From Leucaena leucocephala (Eukaryota; Streptophyta; Magnoliopsida; Fabales; Fabaceae), in the NCBI GenBank assembly GCA_037074615.1, contig CM073563.1, positions 16,414,501-16,478,500 on the forward strand: a DNA stretch of 64,000 nucleotides, written 5' to 3'. The first letter of the stretch is position 1, and each line of letters opens with the position of its first letter. Made by a program: the position numbers and the translations under genes. Below the pieces are notes generated by a model. It was not told the DNA's origin, ran no database searches, and worked only from the letters and a program-made list of their open reading frames with translations. Below, piece by piece: positions 11,164 to 21,159 of this stretch.

Positions 11164-11622
11164 GGGCGAGAAAATATCCACAGTCCCTAACTTGCATAGA
11201 AGATTTGCTTGAGTATCTTTCCCCACTGTCTTGGTGAGAAGATCAGCTTCCTAGTCCTTTGATCTGACATGCTGCAAATCCACAACTTTCTTTTCCCATT
11301 TTTCTCTTACAAAATGACAATCCACTTCAATATGCTTTGTCCTTTCATGAAACACTGGGTTTGCTGCAATATGAATTGCAGCCTAACTATCACAAAAAAC
11401 TTTCACTGGTCCTTCATGAATCACCCCCAAATCCTTCAACAAACCTAGTCCCCAAACCACTTCAGAAACTGCCATACTTAGAGCCCTATATTCTGCCTCA
11501 GCTGAAGATCTTGACACTATATTCTGCTTCTTCGTCTTCCACATCACCAAAGAGCCACCAAGCTTCAAAGATAGCAGTAACAGAGTGCCGTGTGATACTG
11601 CAGGATGCCCAGTCTGAATCAC
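11164..11622 (-). pseudogene. Copia-1 RNase H
   Basis: The frame contains WKTKKQNIVSRSSAEAEYRA, the classic copia RNase H block, then KVFCDS followed by an in-frame TAG, then further recognisable C-terminal sequence (HIEVDCHFVREK, ADLLTK) with another TAG. The last codons run to the polypurine tract. Both TAGs replace residues that are normally Gln (CAG). Confidence 0.82.
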
Positions 11623-12907
11623 AGAAACACTCCAGTGCAGTGTCTCCTTCTAAGCTCATTAGAATTCCAAGCCCTGGACTTCCCTTTAGATATCTCACAA
11701 CTCCCATAGCTGCTACTGTATGTGTCTTGGTGGGCACTTGCATAAACTGACTTAGGGTCTGCAATGAGAAATAAATGTCAGGGCGTGTCATTGTAAGATA
11801 AATTAATTTACCTATGAGCCAACGGTATCTATTTGGGTCCTTCAGCAGTATATCTTCTCTGTCTTTCTCCTTATCATATGTTATAAGCTTAAGATTCTGT
11901 GCCATAGGGATTCTCAATGGCTTGCATCCACTCATACCTGTTTCAGCCAAAAGATCAAGTGTATATTTCCTTTGAGACAGAACAATGCCCTTTTTCGATT
12001 TTGCAATCTCTATCCCAAGAAAATACCTCATTAAACCCAGATCTTTTATTTTAAAATTGTCATTCAGAAGCTTCTTTGCTTTCACAATTCCTGATTATGA
12101 ATTCCTAGTTATTAAAAGGTCATCAACATATACTAGAATTAAAACCATTCCATAACAAAAATTCATAGTAAAAAGCGAATAATCTTGTTTACTTTGTTTA
12201 AAACCTCCATCTATCAACGCTCTTGACAGTCTCTGATTCCATTGTCTAGATGCTTGCTTTAAACCATAGAGTGATTTATTTAATTTGCAAACCAAATGCT
12301 CCCCCTTACTTTTAAAACCCTTAGGAATATGCATATATACCTCTTCTTTTAAGTCTCCCTTTAAAAGGGCATTATGTACATCCATTTGATGAACTTCCCA
12401 ATTACCTACAGCAGCTAATTTCAACACTACTAGCACAGTAAACATTTTAACCACGGGGGAAAAAGTGTCATGATAGTCTATGCCTTCTCTTTGGTTATAC
12501 CCCTTGGCTACTAATCTTGCTTTGTACTTATCAATGTTTCCATTTGACTTATATTTAATTCTAAAAACCCACTTGCATCTTATAGTTTTCTTTCCTTTAG
12601 GGAGAGGAACTAATGTCCAGATTTTATTTTCCTTAAGGGTTGTCATCTCAGCCTTCATTGCTTCTACCCATTTAGGACTTTTCTTTGCTTGATGATAATT
12701 AGTTGGTTCTATTACAGAGTCTACTGCACATAGGAAGCAAAGAAATTCATCAGACATATTTTTATAAGTAATATAATCAGTAATAGGGTATCTGTATTTA
12801 TTATATGTTTCATCATTTGTATTAGACTGCACAGCAGAACACACATAGTCAGTGGACCATATTGGGGGACGATGTTCTCTATAATTCCTAGCCGGTCTAG
12901 CGGCCAA
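11498..12907 (-). pseudogene. Copia-1 reverse transcriptase
   Basis: RVT_2-type RT: KWVEAMKAEM, WTLVPLP, KWVFRIKY, KARLVAKGY, QMDVHNALLKGDL, SLYGLKQASRQW and the catalytic YVDDLL. The frame differs by one from the integrase frame. An in-frame TAA at about 12084-12095 splits off the thumb/connection part, which continues as KIKDLGLMRYFLGIEI and RPDIYFSLQTLSQFM. QMDVHNAL has Asn-Ala where most elements have Lys/Thr-Ala-Phe. Confidence 0.88.
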
Positions 12908-13677
12908 CAGTTTGGTAACTCCATATGTTCAAACCAGAACATTTCCTTCATATCTCTACCTATTTCCTTTTGATCATTAGGTCTACTATCTTTGAAGGGA
13001 AACTTATCCTCTATGAAGGTCACATGTCTACTCACAAATATGGTTTTATCATGCAAATTAAGAAGCATAAAGCCTTTTTGGTGCTTTGGGTATCCCTAAA
13101 ATACAGAGGCAATGGATCTACTTTCTAATTTATCACTAAATCTTAAATCTGTGGCATATGCTAAAGATTCAAATACTTTAAGGTTATCTAGGTGTGGTGC
13201 CTGTCCATAGATTAATTCATAGGGTGTCATGTATCCTATAACCCTAGATGGAATCCTATTTATCAAATATGTTGCCATGAGCACACACTCTCCCCAATAA
13301 ATGCTTGGCACACCATATTGCAAAATTAAGCTTCTTGTGACTTGCATTATTGTTCTATGCTTTCTTTCTACTATTCCGTTCTGTTTAGGGATGTAAGGGC
13401 AACTAGTTTCATACACAATCCCATTTTCATGAAAATAAGATTTTAAATCATGGTTTGTAAACTCAGTACCATTGTCACTTCTAATCCTTTTAATTTTCAT
13501 AGAAAACTGGGTTTGTACATGCGCAATGAAATGTCTTATATGCATAATGGCTTCAGACTTACTAAACATAAAAAAAATCCAGGTTCCCCTTGAGTAATCA
13601 TCCACTATTGTCAAGAAATATCTATGTCCTTGATGTGTTGGAGTTCGATATGGCCCCCATACATCAATATGCAACAA
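12721..13677 (-). pseudogene. Copia-1 integrase
   Basis: The catalytic core is readable: HIDVWGP (first Asp), IRSDNGTEF (second Asp) and NGIVERKHR (Glu), so all three D-D-E residues remain. The frame is the same as protease, broken by TAA/TGA between 13678 and 13731 and by a TAG at 13096-13098. The C-terminal VF-GYP segment and the SRHVTFIEDKFPF segment follow. A frameshift occurs before the RT domain. Confidence 0.85.
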
Positions 13678-13728
13678 TTCGAAACATCATTTAGACTTAA
13701 TACAACTATTTATAAATGGAAACTTTGT

Positions 13729-14270
13729 TTAGTTGGACTGAATGCAAATGTCACATTTATTACCATCAATTTCCTTTTCTGTTACAAGGTTTAGATGTTT
13801 CATAGTGGATATTGGTGCATGTCCTAATCTTTTGTGCCATAAACATATATTGGATAACCTTTTCTGGCTACAATTATCTTGAACTGTGTTTACAACTAAT
13901 GAATTCATAGTAGACTGATGTTTATTCATTTTAAGAACATATAACACTGCAAATTTCTCACCAATCAGCGTCACCCTCCCACCCTGAAGGTCCTGCAATA
14001 TCCAGAAATCAGGGAAGAATGATGCAATGCATTTATGTTCCTTAGTTAGTCTAGGTATGGATATTAGGCTAAACTCTAATTTTAGTGCATACAGAACATC
14101 TCTTAATATGATTCCATCAACAATTTTAACATCACCAATATGCGTAATCCCTACATGATTTCCATCTGGTATCTTTATGTATTTAAAGGGCCCATTATAC
14201 CTTTTATAATTAGCTAACAGTTCTAAATTGCCTACAATATGAGTTGTTGCACCTGAATCTAGAATCTAAT
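13729..14270 (-). pseudogene. Copia-1 protease and gag-pre-integrase region
   Basis: Just after the TAG at 14266-14268, the same frame gives the aspartic protease motif LDSGATTH, then the GAG_pre-integrase domain with WHKRLGH and a CDIC metal-binding pair. The frame stops at 13729-13731. Confidence 0.75.
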
Positions 14271-15340
14271 TTATATGTGTAGATGAAAATGCAGATGAAT
14301 TAGCCAAACCTGTACCGGTTAACACATGAATTCTAGGATTTGTATCTTTCTGCAGGAGCTCTAGGATTTGTTCATACTGCTCATGTGTGAATGTTGGTGC
14401 AGATGTGGTTGCCACATTAGTGTGTGTCTCTAGATCACTCGAGGATTCATTTCCCTCTTTCAACTGCTTCTTTCTGAAATTAGGTAGGTATCCAAATATT
14501 TGGAAATAATTCTCACGCAGATGCCCTTTCTTATGGCAATAGGTACATTCTTGTCCATTTTCTCCGCGTCCTCTTCCTCTACCACATCCTCTCCCTCTTG
14601 CTACCATTGCAACATCTTCAGTAGGGAGATTATTTTCAGTATCAGCGATTATTCTCTGGGCTTCATCCTCAACCACTATCCCATAAGCGTCATTTACCAA
14701 TGGAATGGGACTCATTATCAGGATGTGGCTCCTTGCTTAGTTGTAGTTCTCGTTGAGCCCTATTAGGAATTGCAACAGTTTATGCTGTTGCACTGTCTCA
14801 CCATAAATCTTTGAGGTCTGGCATGAACAAGATGGGATTGGAATCAAGGCAGACTGTTCCTCCCAGAGTTCTCTCAATTTTGAAAAATAAGCAGTGATAG
14901 ATGATGAACCTTGCTTCAACTGGTTGATTTCTCTATGAAGGGAAAAGATTCTTGAACCTATTTTCTTGTCAAATCTTTCCCTCAGATCAACCCAGGCATG
15001 GTAGGTGCTCTAGAAGGAGATGATTCCACTTGCCAGCTCCTTTGACACCAAATTGAGGATCCACGATAAAACCACCGCGTTACACCTCTCCCATTGCTCT
15101 TGGAGTGATGTCTCTAGCCTCTCTCTTCTGCAGCTTCTATCGATGAAGCCAAGCTTATTTTCCCCCATCAAAGCAATCCTCATAGCTCTGCTCCATACAG
15201 TATAATTCTCAACACCGGTAAGGACATGAGAAATAATGGTCTGCCCTTACGTGTCCGATGGATGGAGAAAGAGTGGGTGGTTGAAGGACAAAACATCGTT
15301 GTCAAGCTTCTAATTTCCCATGGGGTTTCTTAGTGTCAGA
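14270..15340 (-). pseudogene. Copia-1 gag
   Basis: The N-terminal part reads like a copia gag (VENYTVWSRAMRIALMGENK), then the UBN2-type segment (SSSITAYFSKLRELWEE), then an Arg/Gly-rich tract and a zinc knuckle. The knuckle is CTYC-HKKG-H-LREN-Y: the fourth ligand, normally Cys, is Tyr, so RNA binding is probably lost. An in-frame TAA follows the NENYN segment near 14737, and a TAG near 14266 separates gag from protease. The exact start codon is not decided; the reading frame is recognisable from about 15290. Confidence 0.8.
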
Positions 15341-15418
15341 CGCTCTGCTAGGGTTTACGGTGCCTACGCAGAGTGAATGGAGTCTTTGGCCTTTCTTGAT
15401 TGCGTGCTTAGTGGACTC

Positions 15419-15430
15419 GCTCTGATACCA
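15419..15430 (-). promoter_or_regulatory. Copia-1 primer-binding site
   Basis: The minus strand reads TGGTATCAGAGC directly next to the 5' LTR, the standard site in plant copia elements that pairs with the 3' end of initiator methionine tRNA to prime reverse transcription. Confidence 0.9.
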
Positions 15431-15613
15431 TGTAAAGCTTCTAGCCACTCAATACGCACCGTATGAGCCAAAAGAATTAATGATTTTATTAATCAAAAAG
15501 TAATAATACATACAAGCTCTGTTCCTTTATTTATACATAATGCTCATAGTAACATAACAGTAAAAACAAGATTAACACACAGTAATTATCAAGATCCTAA
15601 CATATTTCCTACA
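15431..15613 (-). repeat. Copia-1 5' LTR (right end)
   Basis: 183 bp, the partner of 10965-11147. On the minus strand its end is followed directly by the PBS (15419-15430). Confidence 0.93.
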
Positions 15614-15859
15614 TAATTAATCGTTTCAATGATCGGTTAGAAAAAGAATCTTAAACCCTATCGATAAGGAAAGTAAAAGACCAAGAGTTTCAATCTCACC
15701 CCTGGATATCTTTCTATATACAAGAGAAGCTTCTTGCTTGTATTCAATTCACAGCTTCTTCGTTAGAGATAAATATCATTGAGAAGAAGAGAAATATATA
15801 GAGAGATAAACAAGAGGATAATTCTAGTTTTTGCTGCTATTACAGAGAATAAGAAGAAG
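15614..15859 (+). other. 5' region of B3 pseudogene 1 downstream of Copia-1
   Basis: This stretch aligns with the 5' region of B3 pseudogene 2 (36398-36565), including ATTCAATTCACAGCTT and GAGATAAACAAGA near the ATG, so it is probably the old 5' UTR. Copia-1 sits about 245 bp upstream of the original ATG. Confidence 0.5.
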
Positions 15860-16596
15860 ATGCCACCACCAAGAAGATAAGAGGAAATTGATAAAGAAGA
15901 AACAAAAAGGAGAAAGATTCAAGAAGAAAAAGAAGATAAAGGCAAACAAGTTATAAGCTACGATGATCAAGATTCTAACGAAGGTCATTTGTCCTCTGAA
16001 CCTCCTCCACTTGCACTAAATTCAATTCAATCATTGGAGAAGCCGAAGGACAAGATTCATGAAGAAGAAGATAAAGGCAAACAAGCTATTATAATATATG
16101 ATGATCAAGATTCTAAGGAAGATAATTTATCCTCTTCTGAACTTCCAAGGGAGACGAGAACATCATTCTTCATGAACTGAAAGGTCGTGATATCAAAAGG
16201 GGATAGAAACTGAGCTTTCCAATAGTGACACGAATTATCCATATCGCTTCAGATTTTCTGAACATGATATCTTGAAGGAAACTAAAGATTTTTTTTCTTA
16301 AAGCTCAAGAGGTTCAGACTTTGGATGAGACGCCGACAAATAAATGTAAGACTCCATCTATAAAAGTGTTGGTGTTGGGTACAAATCTCAAAAAATAAAA
16401 CTTGTTTCTAAAAAGATGGCGACAGAATATGAAGAAGCAAGGTTGCTGAATTTAAAATCTAATGGAAAGTTGGAAAAATATTGTGGCATCTAATTATCTC
16501 AAGGAAGGTGATAAGGTGCAATTTTGGTCATTTAGAATGACTGAAAGTAGAAATGGACTTGGATTTGAATTAGTCAAGGTTGCTGATAAACAATAA
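15860..16596 (+). pseudogene. B3 (DUF313-type) pseudogene 1
   Basis: Starts ATG-CCA-CCA-CCA at 15860 but meets TAA at 15878. Past it, the frame stays open to about 16180 and gives a Glu/Lys/Asp-rich region (EEDKGKQ..YDDQDS..LSS) present twice, 135 bp (45 codons) apart. The rest can be followed only across several frameshifts: LHELKGRDIK, then EHDILKET, and finally EGDKVQFWSFRM...LGFELVKV ending TAA at 16594-16596. These blocks match B3 pseudogene 2 and the C-terminal B3 fold of the DUF313 family (LKVGDkvqLW-FR ... l-Fal). Such B3 proteins are nuclear DNA-binding factors. Many breaks mean this copy is dead. Confidence 0.72.
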
Positions 16597-17084
16597 GAAG
16601 ATTTTATACATATGTTTCGGTTTTTTATTTTATTTCATTTCATAAGTGCAATAACTTCATAGATCTTTGAATATATTACATTGGATTGCATCTGCAAGAA
16701 TTCAAGTTGGAGCTGAGAAGAAGATGGCAAAAGTAATGATTTCAAGCTCAATGTTGATGATAGACTTGGATTTGTATTAGATAAGATTACTCAAGAAGAA
16801 GATTTTAGAGATTGCAGTTAAGTTTGATTTGTTAATTGTGAGGTTTTGATTTCTTAATTGTACGAACTTTTCTTAGATCTTTGAATATATTACATTGGAA
16901 TTATAGTTACATATGTGATTAGAAGTCTCCTTTTTCTTTTCCCTTTCTTTTTTTTTCTTTCATTATTTGCATGGTTATGAAATGAAATGAGATTGAGGAT
17001 TTAGATTTTATTTCATTAGTTTATTATTTAGACATTATTTTCAATGAGAGAAGGACTTAATGTTTGAAATATTACACTTATGAT
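16597..17084. other. 3' flank of B3 pseudogene 1
   Basis: Non-coding, pyrimidine-rich in part (16930-16970). It aligns with 37150-37900 downstream of B3 pseudogene 2 (shared TTTTGATTTCTTAATTGTA and TTAGATCTTTGAATATATTA blocks) but lacks the SINE present there. Confidence 0.55.
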
Positions 17085-17516
17085 ATAAATAAATTCAATG
17101 GTAATAGTGGATAATGGTTAAGATAACAAATACTCCCTCAAATAATAAATATAAGAGATAGATAAAGGGTTTACTTTAGTCATAAATGCAAAATTTTCAT
17201 TCATTCTATTTTCCAAAATTATAATTTTTCCTAAAGTATTTATATAAAATTATACATATTAAAGTGATTTCTATCCATGGTAGTTCAAATTTTCATAATT
17301 AAATAAGGTATTTTAGGAAAAATAATACACAATCATTATAAATAACTAATTTAACTAAGTTTTTTAATCTGTCTAAATTAGTTAAATATATCTTATATTA
17401 AGGAGCAGATGTAATATAACTCTGTGTTATTCATCTTATGCAAAGTTTGATCAAAAGATAGACTATTGACAAAAGATAACTCTTTGTATTTATTATTAAA
17501 CTTAAAAAACGATGAC
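17085..17516 (+). repeat. Downstream flank module, copy D2 (interrupted)
   Basis: Aligns with D1 (2075-2640) and D3 (37905-38470) but is interrupted by a small TE at 17133-17414 and then truncated by the MULE at 17517-17526. Its continuation may lie right of the MULE from 28562. Confidence 0.6.
17133..17414. mobile_element. Small MITE-like insertion with TA target duplication
   Basis: Comparison with D1, where AACAAATA and TAACTCT are contiguous, shows an extra 282 bp here plus a duplicated TA (17131-17132, 17415-17416). The ends are CTCCCTCAAATAATAAATAT on the left and, near the right end, TTATATTAAGGAG, an imperfect inverted pair like Stowaway (Tc1/mariner) MITEs. It has no coding capacity. 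Confidence 0.55.
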
Positions 17517-17525
17517 TAGAAATTA
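17517..17525. repeat. MULE target-site duplication TAGAAATTA (left)
   Basis: Identical to 28553-28561. A 9-bp duplication is the signature of Mutator-like transposases. Confidence 0.93.
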
Positions 17526-17655
17526 GGGAAAATGACATATGGATCCCATAGAAGCAATTGAATGACAAAAAAGTCCCACCAAATTCTATAATTCATTTCA
17601 AGTCCCATGGGACCTCACATGAATTTTTTTCTAGTTGTAAAAAGAGTTAAATGCC
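17526..17655 (+). repeat. MULE terminal inverted repeat, left
   Basis: Pairs with 28423-28552 as reverse complement: GGGAAAATGACATATG, GAAGCAATTGAATGACAAAA and GGGACCTCACATGAA are shared. Long TIRs are typical of MULEs, where they carry the transposase binding site and promoter. Confidence 0.9.
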
Positions 17656-17687
17656 CCAGTTGTTTACTACATGCAGAGCTTGCCTAT

Positions 17688-19492
17688 TGTAACATCCTCA
17701 TTTTCTTATGTCTTAGGGATAAAATGGTAGCATCTGGAACCACTTCTAAAGTCATTGAAGTCAAATTACATAATTTGGAATTTTACTCTAGCGAGTATTA
17801 TTTACTGTGTAAATTCCAAAGAAGTGACCTAGCTTCGAAAAATCATAACTAATTCTAAAAAAATTGAAATGTAGTTCAAACTGATACATAAAGCTAACTT
17901 AAGACTCTTTCAGGTAAAAATAACTCATTAACCATGCCTTGACTCAGTCAATATCAGCAATGTTCGACGTTTACTGTTCATCCAGCATTTTTTCCCTGAT
18001 TTCAGCATTTCTGGTCCCAACTTTGAAAAATGATATCTTTATGTGTAGACATCCAAATAAGACATTCTATATATCAAATCGAAGCTTAGCATGTCTACTA
18101 TGTAATAGGAAAATATCGTACATTTATTCAATTATTTACTATTTATAATTATAGTTCAAATGTCATTGCCTCATCACGAGTTACTGTTCACAATGACAAT
18201 TTCCAGCAATGATATATACATGAATCACATATCAATCATGCTAAATAATTAATGTCTCTTCATACATCTTTATCTCCTCTGTATTGAGAAGACACGCTGT
18301 AATTGGATTGATATGGAAGGGGTGAGATTTCTGGGGAAATCTCAGTAGCAAACGGAAACCATACAATATATGCAACTATATGCTTGATGTTACTATGTGT
18401 GCACTTAATGATCATGCTTGTATAATGATAACTTACATGCTTCCATGTCCCTTAATTATAACATATGGACATAGCATAAAAAGAAATAGATCATTACTTA
18501 ATCATACATGCTTCACATCATCAAAGTAAGTAAACATCACATAAAATATCCAAGCAGTATAAGCATACAAGTAGGTAAGTTTACTACCTAGCATGTACCC
18601 ATTTCTTGCTCAGAGGTTCCTTCCTTTCTTTCTCTTCCTTTATCTTTTTCTCTTTTCTTTCTCTTGCTTTCTTGCTTTGGTTATGGAGTAGAATGGAAGG
18701 GGGAGTGCCTATTTATAGGTGAAGGAGGTGGAATGGATGGTCCAGATTGAATCGCGAAGAATGGCTCAGATTGCTTAGCTTCCTCAAGATTGCTTGCCTG
18801 CATTATCACGATCACATCATCATCCTCAATGACTCACCATGGTGACATCATCCATGGGACACCTCACATGCTAGGTGGTGCAATGATAGGGCCCTTGGGA
18901 TACCTCACCAGCTGACTCAGTGCTTCCAAAGAATTCCAGAGTCTTTTCTTGGAATGAACGGCTGAGATTGTGCCATGTGTCCTTTAGCTTTTTCTTCTTT
19001 TCCTGTAATCATGCCATGTGTCCTTAGCTTTTCTTCTTTTCCTAGAATCATGCCATGTGGTGCCTTGTAGCTCCCATAAGGACACCTTTCATGCCACCTC
19101 ATGGTTTAAAGCTTTATCTGATCACTTTTCCCAGTTCTATCCTTAACCAGGTAACTTTACTTTATTGAAAAAGTACTAAAATATTATTTTAATATCACTT
19201 AAACCCCCATGATCATTGGGCCACATTTTTGGACCCTTGAATTGTTATCTTGGGTTTCTAACCAAGCCCAAGCACTCTGGTAGCTTGATTCCTAAGAAAT
19301 ACCTTCAGTAAATTACCAAAATGACCCCAGGGATTTTCACTATTTACTATTTAGTCCCTGAACTCTCATTATTTACAGTTTAGTCCTTAAACATTATTTG
19401 TATACTTCTGGGACTTCTGCTCAACAGGGCCAGGTAGCATCCTTTTTTCAAGCAAATATTAGGCTTTTAGGCCCAAAAATTGGGATATGACA
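17688..19492 (-). mobile_element. LTR-G1: solo LTR (1805 bp) just inside the MULE left end
   Basis: Plus-strand ends are TGTAACATCC and GGGATATGACA, i.e. TGTCATATCC...GGATGTTACA on the minus strand, shared with the other LTR-G copies. It is flanked by CCTAT (17683-17687) and CCTAG (19493-19497), a 5-bp TSD with one mismatch. A TATA box (TATTTATA on plus, 18710-18717) lies 775 bp from the U3 end. This is the short form of the family. No internal domain or partner LTR is present. Confidence 0.75.
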
Positions 19493-19497
19493 CCTAG

Positions 19498-20340
19498 TAC
19501 TCTGCTCAATTGATAAACGAAAGCCCTAGCATGTTGTGAACATCACTCTGCTCCTCTTCTCTGATCAGTCTGGGCTCTCTTCTCCTCTTCTATGTGTGGT
19601 CTTTGCATTGTGATCCTTAGCTGCGACTTGCCCCTCCTACCTCGGTACTTGCTTCTTCGTCGAAGTTATCATTGCCTTTCCTCCTCTGTTGACTCGCCTT
19701 TTCTATGGTGATTGTCATCGCTAACACTCACCCGTCGTGCCATATTTCCTCCTCTGATACTCATTAGTTATACTCCTTCAGTCAGCTGGCCGTGTTGGGG
19801 TTACTATCGCTAGCACCGCCAACCACCCGTCCTACTTCATCATCTAAATCATCATCACTTTTACTCCTCCTGCAAAAGCCCCTACTCCAGGTAATATCAT
19901 TCTTGCCTTACATGCGACTACTATCTTTATTTTTTAACATACAGAAGGAAGGCATTAGCCTTTCGAATACAATGGTCCTTTCCCCTGTTTATTTGTTAGT
20001 GTCGCTTACTTATTGATATGAAAGCTCACTTAGTAAGTCCTTATTAATAAGTTGTAGAAGTGTTCTTGAAGTAGTTAGATATTCAATTGGATGCTCATAA
20101 TAGGATAAGAGCCATATGTAGAGAGACGTTTGACATAGGAGCTTAAATCTGAGAATGAAATATTTGTTCACAATGCCATTTTACCAATTCTTGTAAAACA
20201 TCATCAATAGTAATAAATGGCTTATCTAATTTTCATTTGATGCTTCTGTATTTGTAACACTGCTGTTCTGATTATTTAGATTGAAATATTGAGTAATAAT
20301 TCATTGTATTGATGAAAGTGGTTGTTATTGAGGATAAAAG
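19498..20340 (+). other. MULE internal region, pyrimidine-rich, possible captured 5' exon
   Basis: This stretch is richer in C and CT/TCC runs than its AT-rich surroundings, and at 19885-19895 has a donor-like CCAG|GTAATA. It could be the 5' UTR and first exon of a host gene fragment carried by the MULE (Pack-MULE style), but no recognisable protein is encoded. Low certainty. Confidence 0.25.
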
Positions 20341-20480
20341 ATGTCCAATATTGGAAAAAGTAAAGGCGAACAAAGAAGTTGCAACTTCTCTAGTTATGCA
20401 CTATTCATTAAAGAGCAAAAAATACCAACCTGCGAAAGATGTCACTAGAAGCTACTGATGCATCATTTAGAGAAAGTTAG

Positions 20481-20654
20481 AATAAATTGGAAGAGCATGA
20501 GAGATTAGAATACAAAAGTAGGGCAAAGGAATTAAGAGGTCTAGCAAAAGGGAAGAAATATGTCGTGCCCTTCTACACAAGATGTGCACCGAAGCAGTTC
20601 ATGGATATCTACAAGGTGTTGAAGGGGAGGCCTAAAACAATGGAGAGAGGTTGA
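20481..20654 (+). pseudogene. Unidentified coding-like remnant within the MULE
   Basis: The frame is open for 57 codons and ends in TGA at 20652-20654; its composition is protein-like rather than AT-rich noise (LAKGKKYVVPFYTRC, FMDIYKVLKGRPK). A related stretch (VATSLVMHYSLKSKKYQ) is readable just upstream in another frame. I do not recognise the family. The position, on the strand opposite the transposase, would suit an accessory ORF or a captured host gene of the MULE. Confidence 0.35.
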
Positions 20655-20799
20655 GGAAAGGAATTAGGTGTATTTGTCATTGTAAAATTTATAAAGAATA
20701 TGTGTACTTGAACAGTTTCAATTAATGTCAAGATGTTAACCTATTCATGATAGAATGTTATCATGTTCAATAGCCAAGTGTTGTGTTTCATATGTCCAG

Positions 20800-21159
20800 T
20801 GCATAGGAATGACAATTAGACCACCATAAATAACAACTACCTAACACAGGAAAAATAACAACTCCATCACTTATAAGTAACAACCCCTTATTGACTGAAT
20901 AACTCTCTACCACTAGGGAATAACAACCTAATGCCTGCCACTAAGAACAATGGTTGAAGGAATAAGAACCCCAGCAACTGCAACTAATAACTCTAGGTCT
21001 TGCAAATAACAACCCTATCAGCTGCAACTTACAACCCTAGTACCTACAATAATAACTCTAGTGCCTGAAATAACAAACCCAGACCTACAACTAATAACCC
21101 CAGCCCATGCAATTAAGAACCCCATCATCTGCAACTAACAAGCCTATCAGTTGCACTAA
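20800..21159 (+). repeat. Minisatellite, left part (21-22 bp units)
   Basis: Degenerate tandem units of the form AACAACCCCAGCACCTGCAA or AAC(C)CCATCAGCTGCAACT, increasingly regular toward the right. The array is cut at 21159 by LTR-G2 and continues at 24552. Confidence 0.85.

Larger units (their letters stand above)
10965..15613 (-). mobile_element. Copia-1: complete LTR retrotransposon, inactive
   Basis: A 4649-bp Ty1/copia element on the minus strand with two 183-bp LTRs, a PBS complementary to initiator-Met tRNA (15419-15430), a polypurine tract (11148-11160) and gag-protease-integrase-RT-RNase H in copia order. The flanks TAATC (10960-10964) and TAATT (15614-15618) are a 5-bp TSD with one mismatch. 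Small size and short LTRs resemble the Ale/Retrofit group, which I infer only. The LTRs differ at 7 of 183 positions by eye, so insertion is recent on a plant scale. In-frame stops and frameshifts make it non-autonomous. Confidence 0.92.

Noticed and set aside
17688..19492. LTR-G copies as DNA transposons because their ends look inverted (TGTCA...TGACA)
   Set aside because: Inverted similarity covers only about 9 bp, TSDs are 5 bp, and a TATA/leader layout fits LTRs better.
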